Made by a program: the position numbers and the translations under genes
The notes under the pieces: generated by a model
Database searches by the model: none
What the model was told of the DNA's origin: nothing
Seen by the model: the letters and a program-made list of their open reading frames with translations, nothing else
Shown here: positions 1 through 9,210 of the stretch, one piece after another
How positions within the stretch are numbered: the first letter of the stretch is position 1
Layout: each line of letters opens with the position of its first letter
NCBI RefSeq assembly: GCF_000337695.1
Contig: NZ_AOIA01000017.1
Coordinates: forward strand, 81,119-143,641
Length of the DNA: 62,523 bases
From: Natronococcus jeotgali DSM 18795
Lineage (GTDB): Archaea; Halobacteriota; Halobacteria; Halobacteriales; Natrialbaceae
Direction of reading: 5' to 3'

Positions 1-340
1 CGGGAACGCCGTACTCCCGGTGGACCTCGTAGGTGAGCGTGTAGTCCTCGAGCGGGCTGTCGTCGTACGTGAACACGACCATCCCCTCGGCGTCCGCGAC
101 GCGGTCGACCACCGATTCGGCGTCCTCGTCACCGGCCGAGTCCTCGTCCGACGGGTCGTCGGAATCCCCGGCCGACGCGTCGTCGTGGCCGTTCGGATCG
201 TCCGTCCGTTCGCCGCGCCGATCGCGCGGCTCCCCCGACCGCTGAGACACCTCCGATTCTTCCCGCTCGTCGCGTGTGAGGACGTACCCGCCCAGCGCCC
301 CCCCGCAGGCGATCCCGGACAGGAACGTTCGTCGATCCAT
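1..340 (-). CDS. Polysaccharide deacetylase-like Tat-exported protein (partial, C-terminus off window)
   Basis: The reading frame starts at ATG 340 and runs off the left edge, leaving about 113 residues. The N-terminus (MDRRTFLSG) is a twin-arginine type signal, followed by a Cys in the hydrophobic stretch that might be lipidated. An acidic Asp/Glu/Ser-rich linker follows. The visible end reads VVFTYDDSPLEDYT, which matches the first metal-binding motif of NodB-type polysaccharide deacetylases (T-F-D-D-G), with Ser at the usual Gly. It would act at the cell surface on amide-linked sugars. The catalytic core is not in the window, so the family call rests on one motif. Confidence 0.6.
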   Translation of the reverse strand, partial: MDRRTFLSGIACGGALGGYVLTRDEREESEVSQRSGEPRDRRGERTDDPNGHDDASAGDSDDPSDEDSAGDEDAESVVDRVADAEGMVVFTYDDSPLEDYTLTYEVHREYGVP

Positions 341-654
341 GTCCGTTCGGATTCGGTGACCGAGATTCAGTATACGGCGGCTACCCTGCCGTAACCGCCG
401 CCTACCGACGTTAGCGACCGGTATCGACGACTCGCTTTCACCGTCCCGTTCGCCGCAGCGGCGCGGGCCCGAACTGGATCGCGGACCGAGCGCCCCCGAT
501 CTTCGCGAGGATTCGCTTCGAGGACCGGGCCGTCCTCGCGCGGCGAATCGATATCCGGCTCGAGAGGTCTTCCCTCGCCCCGTGAGCTATAATCCAAAGT
601 GCAGTCGATCGCTGTGATAAGCTTTAAACCAAAGTGAGCATTACCCGTCTCGTA
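341..654. promoter_or_regulatory. Divergent intergenic region with dnaK promoter
   Basis: This gap of about 310 bases separates the deacetylase-like gene from dnaK. A TATA-like box TTTAAA lies at 623-628, about 29 bases before the ATG at 655, which fits a leaderless dnaK transcript. The octamer CCAAAGTG occurs twice, near 595 and 629, the second copy directly after the TATA box. It may be a heat-shock operator, but that is inference. No other gene is visible. Confidence 0.5.
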
Positions 655-2565
655 ATGACGAGCAACAAGATTCTCGGTATCGACCTCGGTACCACGAACA
701 GCGCGTTCGCGGTCATGGAGGGGGGCGATCCGGAGATCATCGCCAACGCCGAAGGCGAGCGGACGACGCCGTCGGTCGTCGCGTTCAACGACGACGAGCG
801 ACTCGTCGGCAAGCCGGCCAAGAACCAGGCCGTCCAGAACCCCGACCGGACGATCCAGTCGATCAAGCGCCACATGGGCGAGGAAGATTACACGGTCGAA
901 GTAGACGACGAGGAGTACACGCCCGAGGAGATCTCGGCGATGATCCTCCAGAAGATCAAGCGCGACGCCGAGGAGTACCTCGGCGACGACGTCGAGAAGG
1001 CGGTCATCACCGTCCCGGCCTACTTCAACGACAAGCAGCGCCAGGCGACCAAGGACGCCGGCGAGATCGCCGGCTTCGAGGTCGAGCGTATCGTCAACGA
1101 GCCGACCGCGGCGTCGATGGCCTACGGCCTCGACGACGAGTCCGACCAGACCGTCCTCGTCTACGACCTCGGGGGCGGCACGTTCGACGTCTCCATTCTC
1201 GACCTCGGCGGGGGCGTCTACGAGGTCGTCGCGACCAACGGGGACAACGACCTCGGGGGCGACGACTGGGACGAGGCGATCATCGACTACCTCGCCGAGG
1301 AGTTCGAGGCCGAACACGGGATCGACCTCCGAGAGGACCGCCAGGCCCTCCAGCGGCTGAAAGACGCCGCTGAGGAGGCCAAGATCGAACTCTCCTCGCG
1401 CAAGGAGACCGACATCAACCTGCCGTTTATCACCGCGACCGACGACGGCCCGGTCCACCTCGAGGACTCCCTGACCCGCGCGAAGTTCGAGTCGCTTACG
1501 GAGGACCTCATCGAGCGCACCGTCGAGCCGACCGAGCAGGCGCTGGCGGACGCCGGCTACGACAAGGGCGACATCGACGAGGTGTTGCTCGTGGGCGGTT
1601 CGACCCGGATGCCCCAGGTCAGCGAGAAGGTCGAGGACCTCACCGGCCAGGAGCCCCAGAAGAACGTCAACCCCGACGAGGCCGTCGCGCTGGGCGCGGC
1701 GATCCAGGGCGGCGTACTCTCGGGCGACGTCGACGACATCGTCCTGCTCGACGTCACGCCGCTCTCGCTCGGCATCGAGGTCAAGGGCGGCCTCTTCGAA
1801 CGGCTGATCGAGAAGAACACGACGATCCCGACCGAGGAGTCGAAGGTGTTCACCACCGCGGCGGACAACCAGACCACCGTCCAGGTTCGGGTCTTCCAGG
1901 GCGAACGCGAGATCGCCGAGGAGAACGAGCTGCTCGGTGAGTTCCACCTGAGCGGGATTCCGCCGGCTCCCGCGGGGACGCCCCAGATCGAGGTCACGTT
2001 CTCGATCGACGAGAACGGGATCGTCAACGTCTCCGCCGAGGACCAGGGCTCCGGCGAGAGCGAGGAGATCACCATCGAGGGCGGCGCCGGCCTCTCCGAC
2101 GAGCAGATCGAGGAGATGCAGGAGGAAGCCGAGCAACACGCCGAGGAAGACGAGAAGAAACGCCAGCGCATCGAGGCCCGCAACGAGGCCGAGGCGACGA
2201 TCCAGCGCGCCGAGAAGCTCCTCGAGGAGAACGACGACCAGATCGACGACGACGTCCGCGCCGACATCGAGGCGGCGATCGAGGACCTAGAGGAGACCGT
2301 CGACGACGAGGAGGCCGACGCCGAGGACCTCGAGGACGCGACTCAGGAGCTGAGCACCGAGCTGCAGGAGATCGGCAAGCAGATGTACCAGCAGCAAGCC
2401 GGCGCGGCGGGCGCTGGCGGCGCCGCTGGCGGTGCGGCAGGCGCGGGCCCCGGCGGAATGGGCGACATGGGCGGCGCTGCCGGTCCCGGCGGCGCAGCCG
2501 GCGGTGACGACGACGAGGAGTACGTCGACGCCGACTTCGAGGACGTCGACGAAGACGAGGACTGA
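655..2565 (+). CDS. dnaK: Molecular chaperone DnaK (Hsp70)
   Basis: Cytosolic ATP-dependent chaperone of 636 residues. The nucleotide-binding domain opens with GIDLGTTNS and contains the phosphate loop [13 protein letters not shown] and the adenosine motif [12 protein letters not shown]. The substrate-binding beta domain includes [17 protein letters not shown] helical lid follows, then a Gly/Ala/Met-rich tail ending in a strongly acidic run. ATG 655 is preferred over an upstream GTG at 634 because the TATA box at 623-628 places the transcript start at this ATG. grpE is not in the upstream 650 bases visible here; dnaJ lies downstream beyond a divergent small gene. Confidence 0.98.
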   Translation: MTSNKILGIDLGTTNSAFAVMEGGDPEIIANAEGERTTPSVVAFNDDERLVGKPAKNQAVQNPDRTIQSIKRHMGEEDYTVEVDDEEYTPEEISAMILQKIKRDAEEYLGDDVEKAVITVPAYFNDKQRQATKDAGEIAGFEVERIVNEPTAASMAYGLDDESDQTVLVYDLGGGTFDVSILDLGGGVYEVVATNGDNDLGGDDWDEAIIDYLAEEFEAEHGIDLREDRQALQRLKDAAEEAKIELSSRKETDINLPFITATDDGPVHLEDSLTRAKFESLTEDLIERTVEPTEQALADAGYDKGDIDEVLLVGGSTRMPQVSEKVEDLTGQEPQKNVNPDEAVALGAAIQGGVLSGDVDDIVLLDVTPLSLGIEVKGGLFERLIEKNTTIPTEESKVFTTAADNQTTVQVRVFQGEREIAEENELLGEFHLSGIPPAPAGTPQIEVTFSIDENGIVNVSAEDQGSGESEEITIEGGAGLSDEQIEEMQEEAEQHAEEDEKKRQRIEARNEAEATIQRAEKLLEENDDQIDDDVRADIEAAIEDLEETVDDEEADAEDLEDATQELSTELQEIGKQMYQQQAGAAGAGGAAGGAAGAGPGGMGDMGGAAGPGGAAGGDDDEEYVDADFEDVDEDED

Positions 2566-2587
2566 AAGGACGAGTCTTCGTCTGCCA

Positions 2588-2666
2588 GCGAATCTTCGAT
2601 TCGCACTGTTGACGAAAACGACGAAGACTGAGTCGTTTTCGTCAGCCCGTCAGACGTAGTCTGACG
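2588..2666. terminator. Three consecutive perfect stem-loops after dnaK
   Basis: Three hairpins follow the dnaK stop. 2588-2604 has 7-bp arms and a TTC loop. 2611-2643 has a perfect 12-bp stem (GACGAAAACGAC with its complement) and a 9-base loop. 2648-2666 has 8-bp arms and a GTA loop. They lie between dnaK and the convergent small membrane gene. They could act as a bidirectional terminator or a 3'-end stabiliser of the dnaK mRNA. Confidence 0.55.
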
Positions 2667-2691
2667 ACGTCGAAGACGACGACGAGGAGAA

Positions 2692-3168
2692 CTAACGGCG
2701 GCCACGCGGACTAACGGATCGCAACGACGACCTCGCGGTCGTTTTTTCGACGGACTCGCCGTTCGCTTCCCGCCGATCGTTCTTCCGATCCCTTCCGAGC
2801 GCTCTCGCGACAAGCAGCAGGTAGATCACCCCGACGAGTCGGACGCGGTCGGCGAACGCGTCGCTCCACTCGACGGCCTCCGGATCGCCGTACAGGAGTC
2901 GGCCCGCCAGCCGTTGGTAGCGCCCCGGAAACAGGAGCAGGACGGCGCCGAACGCACCGGTGAGTTTCATCAGCCCCGCGAACGTCGCCCCACCGAGGAG
3001 GCTCGCCCCCACCGTGAGGATTCCTTCCACCCGAACGGCCGTTCGCGCCCGCGGCTCGAGGTGACGGTCCCCCGACTCCTCGAGGGCGACGCGTTCGAAG
3101 CGTTCGATCGTCTTTTCGGGAACCAGCGCCGCGACGGCGCCGAGGACGCCGACTATTGCACGGAGCAT
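2692..3168 (-). CDS. Small hypothetical membrane protein between dnaK and dnaJ
   Basis: A 158-residue protein starting at ATG 3168. It has hydrophobic segments near residues 1-18 (LRAIVGVLGAVAALV), 50-85 (ILTVGASLLGG.. and FGAVLLLFPG) and 120-135 (LVGVIYLLLVARAL), and an Arg-rich C-terminus. A longer frame upstream of this ATG is Arg-rich and looks non-coding, so the internal ATG was chosen. It is divergent from dnaJ and convergent with dnaK. No family is recognised; the position suggests an accessory envelope protein, which is only inference. Confidence 0.65.
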   Translation of the reverse strand: MLRAIVGVLGAVAALVPEKTIERFERVALEESGDRHLEPRARTAVRVEGILTVGASLLGGATFAGLMKLTGAFGAVLLLFPGRYQRLAGRLLYGDPEAVEWSDAFADRVRLVGVIYLLLVARALGRDRKNDRREANGESVEKTTARSSLRSVSPRGRR

Positions 3169-3335
3169 ACGCGTCGGTACGATCGCCGCCGAGATAACTG
3201 CACGCCGCCTTTCGGTGGGTGGTTCGTCACGGGCGCCACCGCGCTCGCCTCGAGTGCGGCGCCGTCTCTCGGACCGGAGTCCGTTGCGGGGGAACGGTCG
3301 TTTCAAGTGTCTCAACCGAGTACCGCCCACAACGA

Positions 3336-4490
3336 ATGAGCGAGGATTTCTACGACGTTCTCGGCGTGAGTCCCGACGCCTCGGCCGACGAGATCAAAAG
3401 CGCCTACCGGGAGAAGGCCACGGAGTACCACCCGGACGTCAGCGACGACCCCGACGCCGAAGAGAAGTTCAAGAAGATCCAGAAGGCGAAGCAGGTGCTG
3501 ACCGACGAGGAGAAACGGGAGGCCTACGACCGGATGGGCCACGACCGCTACGAACAGGCCGAAAAGCACGGCTACGACGCCGGCGGCGGCGCCGGCGGGA
3601 TGGGCGGCGACCCGTTCGGCGGGATGGGCGGCGGGATGGGCGGTGGCGGCCTCGGTGACATCTTCGAACAGGTCTTCGGCGGCGGGGGCGGCCGCGGTCG
3701 CCAGCGCCCGCGCAAGGGACGGGACCTGCGGACCGAACTCGAGATCTCCCTCGAGGAGGCCTACGAGGGCGTCGAGAAGCAGTTTAGCGTCGAGCGACCC
3801 GAGGCCTGCGACGTCTGCGACGGCGAGGGCCACCCGCCCGAGGCCGACGCCCGGACCTGTCCGGAGTGTCAGGGACGCGGTCAGGTCACGCAGGTCCAGC
3901 AGACCCCGCTCGGACGCGTCCAGCAGACGACCGCCTGTCCGCGCTGTGAGGGCGAGGGGACGATCTACTCCGAAACCTGCGGCGAGTGTCGCGGCGAGGG
4001 GTACGTCCGCGGCGAGGCGACCCTGACAGTTGAGGTGCCCGCCGGGATCCAGAGCGGTCAGACCCTGCGGATGGAACGGGAGGGCTCGCCCAGCCCCGAG
4101 GACGGCCCCCGCGGGGACCTGCTGATCGACGTCGCGGTCGCCGAGCACGACGAGTTCGAGCGCGAGGGCGACGACCTCCGCTACCGGCTCCCGATCTCGT
4201 TCCCGCAGGCGACCTTCGGCGACACGGTGCAGGTGCCGACGCTCGACGGCAGCGTCGAGTTCGAGGTCCCCGAGGGGACCCAGAGCGGGGAGACGTTCCG
4301 CCTGCAGGGCAAGGGGATGCCCCGCCTGCGCGGGCGCGGTCAGGGCGACCTCTACGTCAAGGTCCAGGTCGTCACGCCCGACTCGCTCAACGAGGAACAG
4401 CGCGACGCCCTCGAGGCGTTCGCCGAGGCCGGCGGCGACGAGATCGAGGTCAACGAGGGCTTCTTCGAGAAGATCAAGCGGGCGTTCTGA
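3336..4490 (+). CDS. dnaJ: Chaperone protein DnaJ (Hsp40)
   Basis: Co-chaperone of 384 residues that stimulates DnaK ATPase and delivers substrates. It has an N-terminal J domain with the HPD triad (YHPDVSDD), a Gly/Phe/Met-rich linker (GGGAGGMGGDPFGGMGG), four zinc-binding CxxCxGxG repeats (CDVCDGEG, CPECQGRG, CPRCEGEG, CGECRGEG), and two C-terminal beta-sandwich domains with QGKGMP. It is a complete type I DnaJ of usual length. The start at 3336 follows the J-domain sequence exactly. Confidence 0.98.
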   Translation: MSEDFYDVLGVSPDASADEIKSAYREKATEYHPDVSDDPDAEEKFKKIQKAKQVLTDEEKREAYDRMGHDRYEQAEKHGYDAGGGAGGMGGDPFGGMGGGMGGGGLGDIFEQVFGGGGGRGRQRPRKGRDLRTELEISLEEAYEGVEKQFSVERPEACDVCDGEGHPPEADARTCPECQGRGQVTQVQQTPLGRVQQTTACPRCEGEGTIYSETCGECRGEGYVRGEATLTVEVPAGIQSGQTLRMEREGSPSPEDGPRGDLLIDVAVAEHDEFEREGDDLRYRLPISFPQATFGDTVQVPTLDGSVEFEVPEGTQSGETFRLQGKGMPRLRGRGQGDLYVKVQVVTPDSLNEEQRDALEAFAEAGGDEIEVNEGFFEKIKRAF

Positions 4491-4593
4491 ACGGCACGCC
4501 GCTCGAGAGCGCGCGCCGAGATATCGCTTCGGGTGACAGTCACGACGGGTAGCAACGCGAGTTTTCCCGAGCCGCGTCGTACGTGAACGCGCC

Positions 4594-5181
4594 ATGTCCG
4601 AACGGATACTCCTGCTGGCGGGCGACTTCGTCGAGGACTACGAGGTAATGGTGCCGTTCCAGGCGCTCCAGGCGGTCGGCCACGACGTCCACGCGGTCTG
4701 TCCCGAGAAGGAGGCCGGCGACCAGTGCCCGACGGCGATCCACGACTTCGAGGGCGACCAGACCTACACCGAGAAGCCGGGCCACAACTTCGAGCTGACC
4801 CACGACTTCGAAGCGATCGACCCGAGCGACTACGACGCGCTCGTCGTTCCCGGCGGGCGCGCGCCCGAGTACCTCCGCACGTACGACGCGGTCCTCGAGA
4901 CGGTCCGGCACTTCTTCGAGGAAGACAAACCCGTCGCCTCGCTGTGTCACGGCCTGCAGATCCTCGCGGCCGCGGACGTCCTCGAGGGGCGGACCTGTAC
5001 GGCCTATCCCGCCCTCGAGGCCGATATGCGCCAGGCCGGCGCGGAGTGGACGGAGACCGTAACGCGGGACGGCAACCTCGTGACCGCCCAGGCCTGGCCC
5101 GACCACCCCGAGTGGCTCGCGGCGTTTCTCGATCTGGTGGGGACCGACCTCGAGCAGCCGGCGGAGGCGGCCGACGACTGA
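4594..5181 (+). CDS. DJ-1/PfpI family protein
   Basis: A 195-residue glutamine-amidotransferase-fold protein. The nucleophile elbow is ASLCHG with Cys118 and His119, the Cys-His arrangement of the PfpI/DJ-1 group; an acidic residue from DFVEDYE near residue 14-17 probably completes the site. Members include proteases, glyoxalases and chaperones, so the exact reaction cannot be read from sequence. It is 100 bases downstream of dnaJ on the same strand, consistent with a protein-damage role. Confidence 0.9.
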   Translation: MSERILLLAGDFVEDYEVMVPFQALQAVGHDVHAVCPEKEAGDQCPTAIHDFEGDQTYTEKPGHNFELTHDFEAIDPSDYDALVVPGGRAPEYLRTYDAVLETVRHFFEEDKPVASLCHGLQILAAADVLEGRTCTAYPALEADMRQAGAEWTETVTRDGNLVTAQAWPDHPEWLAAFLDLVGTDLEQPAEAADD

Positions 5182-5236
5182 CGACCGACGCCCGCGAGTC
5201 GGCGCGCTTTTTTGGGACCGGTTCCCAGTGGCTCGT

Positions 5237-5968
5237 ATGCACGCCGCGACAGTCGACGACCTGCTCGCGCGGGAGCGACGCGGCGATCGGACGGCGCTGG
5301 TCGACGCGACCGAGCGCGAGTACGACCGCCACTGGCTCTGTACCTCCGCCTGGAAGGCCGGCAACTTCCTGCGCCACTCGGGCGTTCGGGAGGGCGTCAC
5401 CGTCGGCGTCGTCGGCGAGGGCCCCTTCGCCCTGCTCGCCTTCTTCGGCACGACCCTGCTCGAGGGAACCACGCGGTTCGATCCGCCGACCGACCTCGCC
5501 GAGGCGGACGCGTTCCGCGCCCTCGTCGCGCCGACAGACGAGGGCGACGCCTACGAGCTACCGCCGGGGGCCCAGCGGGTCTACTATGGCGACAAGCCCG
5601 ACCAGCCGGGGGTTCACCACTTCGACGCCGGGCTCTGGAGCGAGAACCCCTCGTTCCCGCCGCTTTCGATCGATCCCGGAACGGACCTCGTCACCGACGG
5701 CGAGCGGACGCTGACCCACGGCGAGGCCCTCGAGGCGGCCCGCGGCGTCGTCGACGATCGCGAACTCGCAGCCGACGACCGGGTCGTCGTCCGCGCGCCC
5801 CTTTCGAACCCCGGGACCGTGATCGCGGGCGTGCTCGCGCCGCTGCTGGTCGAGGCGACGATTGTGCTGTCCGCGGACGGCGAGGACGGGCCCCGCGGCG
5901 ACGTCGCCGTCTCGAGCGATCCCGCCCCCGAAGCCGAACGCGTCGATCCCGACGCCCTCGGGTACTGA
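5237..5968 (+). CDS. Half-length acyl-CoA synthetase-like (AMP-binding-like) protein
   Basis: A 243-residue protein that resembles the N-terminal region of AMP-forming acyl-CoA synthetases (LLARERRGDRTALVDATEREYD..., then VGVVGEGPFALLAFFG). It lacks the SGTTG.PKG phosphate loop and the C-terminal lid, and full-length enzymes have 500-650 residues. It is therefore unlikely to activate an acid on its own. The reading frame is intact, with normal haloarchaeal composition and a TATA-like CTTTTTTGG about 26 bases upstream of ATG 5237, so it appears expressed rather than a pseudogene. Confidence 0.75.
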   Translation: MHAATVDDLLARERRGDRTALVDATEREYDRHWLCTSAWKAGNFLRHSGVREGVTVGVVGEGPFALLAFFGTTLLEGTTRFDPPTDLAEADAFRALVAPTDEGDAYELPPGAQRVYYGDKPDQPGVHHFDAGLWSENPSFPPLSIDPGTDLVTDGERTLTHGEALEAARGVVDDRELAADDRVVVRAPLSNPGTVIAGVLAPLLVEATIVLSADGEDGPRGDVAVSSDPAPEAERVDPDALGY

Positions 5969-6028
5969 GTATCGGAACTACCCGCCCCTTGCGCAACCGT
6001 TTACTGACACGTCGGCGTAGGTCCGAAC

Positions 6029-6601
6029 ATGTCAAACGTAGCCATCGTCGGCGGCGGCACGGCCGGACTGAGCGCGGCGCTGTTTACCGCGAAAAACGGC
6101 CTCGAGACGATCGTCTTCGACACCGACGAGACCTGGATGCACAAGGCACACCTGTTCAACTACCCCGGCATCCGCAGCATCAGCGGCAGCGAGTTCATGG
6201 CGGTCACCCGGGGCCAGGTCGAGGACCGCGGTGCCGAGCTCCACGGCGACGAGGAGGTGACCGCCGTCGAGGAGACCGACGACGGGTTCCGGATCGAGAC
6301 CGACGACGGCGAGTACGAGGCGACGTACGTCGTGCTCGCGACGGGGGCCGACCGCTCGATCGCCGAGGAGATCGGCTGCGAGTTCGACGACGAGGACACC
6401 GTCGACGTGAACCTCAGCATGGAGACGAGCGTCGAGGGCTGCTACGCGACTGGCGCGATGGTCCGGGCCGAGGAGTGGCAGGCCGTCATCGCCGCCGGCG
6501 ACGGCGGCGCCGCGGCGCTCGACATCCTCAGCACCGAGAAGGGCGAACACTACCACGACTTCGATACGCCCGCGGACGTCCCCTCCCTCGAGTCGGAGTA
6601 G
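6029..6601 (+). CDS. Short FAD/NAD(P)-binding protein, thioredoxin-reductase-like
   Basis: A 190-residue flavoprotein beginning with the dinucleotide-binding motif VAIVGGGTAGLSAAL. It also has VVLATGA and the C-terminal FAD motif in the form ETSVEGCYATGAM. Compared with thioredoxin reductase (about 310 residues) it lacks the inserted NADPH domain and the CxxC redox pair. A TATA-like TTTACT sits about 27 bases before ATG 6029. It probably binds FAD; an electron donor or partner cannot be named. Confidence 0.85.
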   Translation: MSNVAIVGGGTAGLSAALFTAKNGLETIVFDTDETWMHKAHLFNYPGIRSISGSEFMAVTRGQVEDRGAELHGDEEVTAVEETDDGFRIETDDGEYEATYVVLATGADRSIAEEIGCEFDDEDTVDVNLSMETSVEGCYATGAMVRAEEWQAVIAAGDGGAAALDILSTEKGEHYHDFDTPADVPSLESE

Positions 6602-6695
6602 CGACGCGGACACCGTCGAGTCGGCCCGGGCGGCCGTCTCCCCTGCGTGTTCGGGGGCGATGATTATGGACGTGGTCGGTGGCGGCTAAAACGGA

Positions 6696-7205
6696 ATGAG
6701 TATCACCGGCCTTCGCGACCTGTTCGTCTACAAGCTCCGCCAGCAGTACTACGTCGAGCAGGAACTCGTCGACGCGCTCGACGAGATGTCGAGAAACACC
6801 GGCAACGATCGACTGAGCCAGGGGTTTGCCGACCATCGCGACGAAACCCGAACCCAGGTCCAGCGACTCGAGGACGTCTTCGACGCCCTCGACGTTCGCC
6901 CGGAGACCGAGGACATGCCGGTCCTCGACGCCCTCGAGGAAGAGCGCCGCACCCTCGAGCGCCAGATCGACGACGAGGACCTGCTCGATATGGTCTATCT
7001 CAACGCCGGGATGATGACCGAGCGGTTCGAGATGACGACCTACGAGGGGCTGTCGATGCTGGCGACCGAACTCGAACTCTCCGACGACGCGCAGGCGCCC
7101 CTCGAGTCGAACTACGACGAGGAGAAATCGGCCTACCGCGAGCTCAACACGCTGTCGACGGCGTCGGAGATGAAGTCTCTCTGGGACCGGCTGACCCCGT
7201 CCTGA
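6696..7205 (+). CDS. YciE/YciF-type ferritin-like protein (DUF892)
   Basis: A 169-residue, wholly helical acidic protein. The repeated pattern FVYKLRQQYYVEQELVDALDEM, then HRDETRTQVQRLEDVF, then YLNAGMMTERFEMTTYEGL is that of the DUF892 four-helix bundle, related to ferritin-like di-iron proteins. Glu and His residues in these helices are candidate metal ligands. Family members are linked to stress responses; the reaction is not established. It is monocistronic with a TATA-like GATTATGG about 30 bases before the ATG. Confidence 0.88.
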   Translation: MSITGLRDLFVYKLRQQYYVEQELVDALDEMSRNTGNDRLSQGFADHRDETRTQVQRLEDVFDALDVRPETEDMPVLDALEEERRTLERQIDDEDLLDMVYLNAGMMTERFEMTTYEGLSMLATELELSDDAQAPLESNYDEEKSAYRELNTLSTASEMKSLWDRLTPS

Positions 7206-7455
7206 GCCGGTTGCCGTCGGACCGGGAACACCCGGGCGGTCACGCGGACGTCGAAGGCGGCCCCGGACCGCGAGCGCTCGCTTTCTTCCCGGGAAAGCGA
7301 AGCCGGGACTGCGCTTCGGTTCGTGGGCCGCCGTCGCGACCGACGGCCGCGTGGCCCGGGAAACTCGAGGACGGTGGCGGCGTTCGATCACCTCGAGCGA
7401 CGGCGTCGACGCAGGGCGAGAGATCGTCGGACGGAGCCGTCGACGGATTCGAGGA

Positions 7456-8400
7456 CTAATCTCCCGACCGCGGGCGACCGTGACTCGAGACGGACGCGGA
7501 CGGTTCGGTCGGCGATCCCCTGGGGCCACCGCCGCGCCGCAGTCGCCGTTCGGCACGACCGACGAGGTTCTTCAGCAGGATTCCCCCGGAGAAGGAGAGC
7601 TCGCGGCGCCGCTTTCGGTAGTACACCTCGCCGAGCTCGTCCTCCGGAACGGTCGTCGGCTCGAAGTCGGGATCCCGCAGGTTGGCGACGCCCTCGCTCA
7701 GCAGCGAGATCTGGCGGGCGACGGTGCGATCGAAGACGTCCCACAGCGTGGAACAGTCCTCGATCGAAACGTCGTCGTACGCGACGATTTCGCCCCCGTC
7801 GATCGACTCGGTCAGCCGCTGGAGGGTCGCGCCGCACCGATCTCGGCCGTCGCGAAACACCGCCGGCGGACCCATTCCACGGTAGGAACGAATGTCGGCG
7901 GGGTGGAAGCTCAACACGCCGAACTCGGTGGCCTCGAGGATCGGCCCGCGGACGAGCCCGAAGCCGAACAGGATCACGGCGTCGCACTCTCGGGCGACGC
8001 GGTCGACGACCTCGTCGGGAAACTCGTACCAGGCGCCGTCGGTTATCGGATCGCACCGGACGCGGTCGGCCCCGGCGAGGGAGTCGACGGTATCGACGGG
8101 GTGGCGCCGCCAGAGCGGTCGCTCCTCGCCGATCAGCTTCGCGAGGTTTCGCTCCGCCAGCACGAGGGCCCACGCCCGCTGTCGCTCGAGGAGCGCGAAG
8201 AACTGTCGAACGTCCGCGAGTCCGATCCGCTCTCGCGTGTTCCACGCTTCGTGATCGCCGTCGGCTTTCTCCTCGTTGGTGACGATCAGCGGCACCGTCA
8301 CATCGTGGTCGGCCTGCAGCCGTTCGAGAGCGTGTACCTGCCACTCGTTGAGGTACGGATCGGCCAACACGCCGATTCGCTCGGGACCGGATCCTGCCAT
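7456..8400 (-). CDS. Formyltransferase family protein
   Basis: A 314-residue protein with the formyltransferase fold used by methionyl-tRNA and glycinamide formyltransferases. The signature is SFHPADIRSYRGMGPP (His-Pro plus YRG), followed by GATLQRLTESIDGGEIVAYDDV. The N-terminus GVLADPYLNEWQVHAL matches the Rossmann-like opening. Archaea do not formylate initiator methionine, so a formyl or acyl transfer to a nucleotide sugar or small metabolite is more likely. The Arg-rich tail is loose. Start ATG 8400 was chosen because upstream sequence is non-coding in character. Confidence 0.8.
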   Translation of the reverse strand: MAGSGPERIGVLADPYLNEWQVHALERLQADHDVTVPLIVTNEEKADGDHEAWNTRERIGLADVRQFFALLERQRAWALVLAERNLAKLIGEERPLWRRHPVDTVDSLAGADRVRCDPITDGAWYEFPDEVVDRVARECDAVILFGFGLVRGPILEATEFGVLSFHPADIRSYRGMGPPAVFRDGRDRCGATLQRLTESIDGGEIVAYDDVSIEDCSTLWDVFDRTVARQISLLSEGVANLRDPDFEPTTVPEDELGEVYYRKRRRELSFSGGILLKNLVGRAERRLRRGGGPRGSPTEPSASVSSHGRPRSGD

Positions 8401-8543
8401 GGTCGACTCCTTCGGCGGCCGTCCCTTAGTTACGGTCTCCGTGCGTCGGGTTACGGACTCCGAACAGCCGGCCTCGGGGACGCCGAGGACGCGACCGCCG
8501 CGGTCGCTTTCGGTCCGATCGGCTCGCCAGAAGGGATCGCGAG

Positions 8544-8831
8544 TTACTCCGAGAGCAGGTCCTCGACGTACTGCTGTTCCCACTCCCGGCGGGCCTCGAG
8601 CTCGCGCTTGCCACGGCGCGTGACGGTGTAGAAGTTCGTTCGACGGTCGACCTGCCCTTTCTCGACGAGCCCCTTGTCGACGAGGGTGTCGAGGTTCGGG
8701 TACAGCCGACCGTGGTGGATGTCCTTCTCGTAGTAGTTCTCGAGTTCCTCCTGGACCGCCAGCCCGTGGGGCTCGTCCTGTCCCTCGATGACGTACAACA
8801 GGTCTCGCTGGAAACCGGTTAAATCATACAT
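8544..8831 (-). CDS. PadR family transcriptional regulator
   Basis: A 95-residue winged-helix repressor. MYDLTGFQRDLLYVIEGQDEPHGLAVQEELENYY is the first helices of PadR; IHHGRLYPNLDTLVDKGLVEKG is its recognition helix, and the wing is RTNFYTVTRRGKREL. The short C-terminal helix would mediate dimerisation. TATAATA at 8854-8860, 26 bases upstream of the ATG, followed by the palindrome CGATATCG at 8861-8868, suggests a leaderless, perhaps self-regulated gene. Confidence 0.93.
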   Translation of the reverse strand: MYDLTGFQRDLLYVIEGQDEPHGLAVQEELENYYEKDIHHGRLYPNLDTLVDKGLVEKGQVDRRTNFYTVTRRGKRELEARREWEQQYVEDLLSE

Positions 8832-8853
8832 GTTTCCCCGATTGAGCTATTGG

Positions 8854-8868
8854 TATAATACGATATCG
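8854..8868 (-). promoter_or_regulatory. padR promoter and palindrome
   Basis: TATAATA (8854-8860; TATTATA on the coding strand) is centred about 26 bases before the PadR start codon at 8831, the archaeal leaderless spacing. The adjacent perfect palindrome CGATATCG (8861-8868) lies where a repressor could block TBP/TFB binding. Confidence 0.45.
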
Positions 8869-9027
8869 GAATCGAACAGAACTCTGAATCGCTATCTCTC
8901 GGCCGCCGTTATCGGTCGAACCGATCGCTCGAGGGATATGACATCCTATCAGAATATGAACAGTATGACGAACGAGTCCGTCTCAGTTTCCCGAATAGTC
9001 AGCGCTCGAACGGCTGCGCCGACGCGC

Positions 9028-9210
9028 TCAGTCGCTCGCCGCGCACGGATCGGCCGGTTCGCTCTCGAGGACGTCGAACGACGACCCTCCGCAGGAACAG
9101 CGGCGGACGCCGATCGGTTCGACCGCCCCGCCGTCCGACCGTCGGACCGCGAAGACGCTTCCACACTGCGTGCACGTTCCGGCGGCGCGGGTTTTGGAGT
9201 CGAACGCCAT
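9028..9210 (-). CDS. Small zinc-ribbon protein
   Basis: A 60-residue protein with two cysteine pairs, CTQCG near residue 13 and CSCGG near residue 38, separated by about 22 residues. This is the pattern of a single zinc ribbon. Haloarchaea encode many such mini-proteins and most have no assigned partner. The acidic tail (LESEPADPCAASD) contains a further Cys. It faces the PadR gene on the same strand, 196 bases downstream of the upstream AT-richer gap. Confidence 0.65.
   Translation of the reverse strand: MAFDSKTRAAGTCTQCGSVFAVRRSDGGAVEPIGVRRCSCGGSSFDVLESEPADPCAASD

Noticed and set aside
367-2139. A 590-codon minus-strand frame opposite dnaK
   Set aside because: It mirrors dnaK codons (Leu/Asp/Val-rich complement) and shows no motif.
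7206-7455. Inverted repeats around 7280-7320 as a terminator
   Set aside because: Short GC-rich palindromes of this size are common by chance at this base composition and no T-tract follows.
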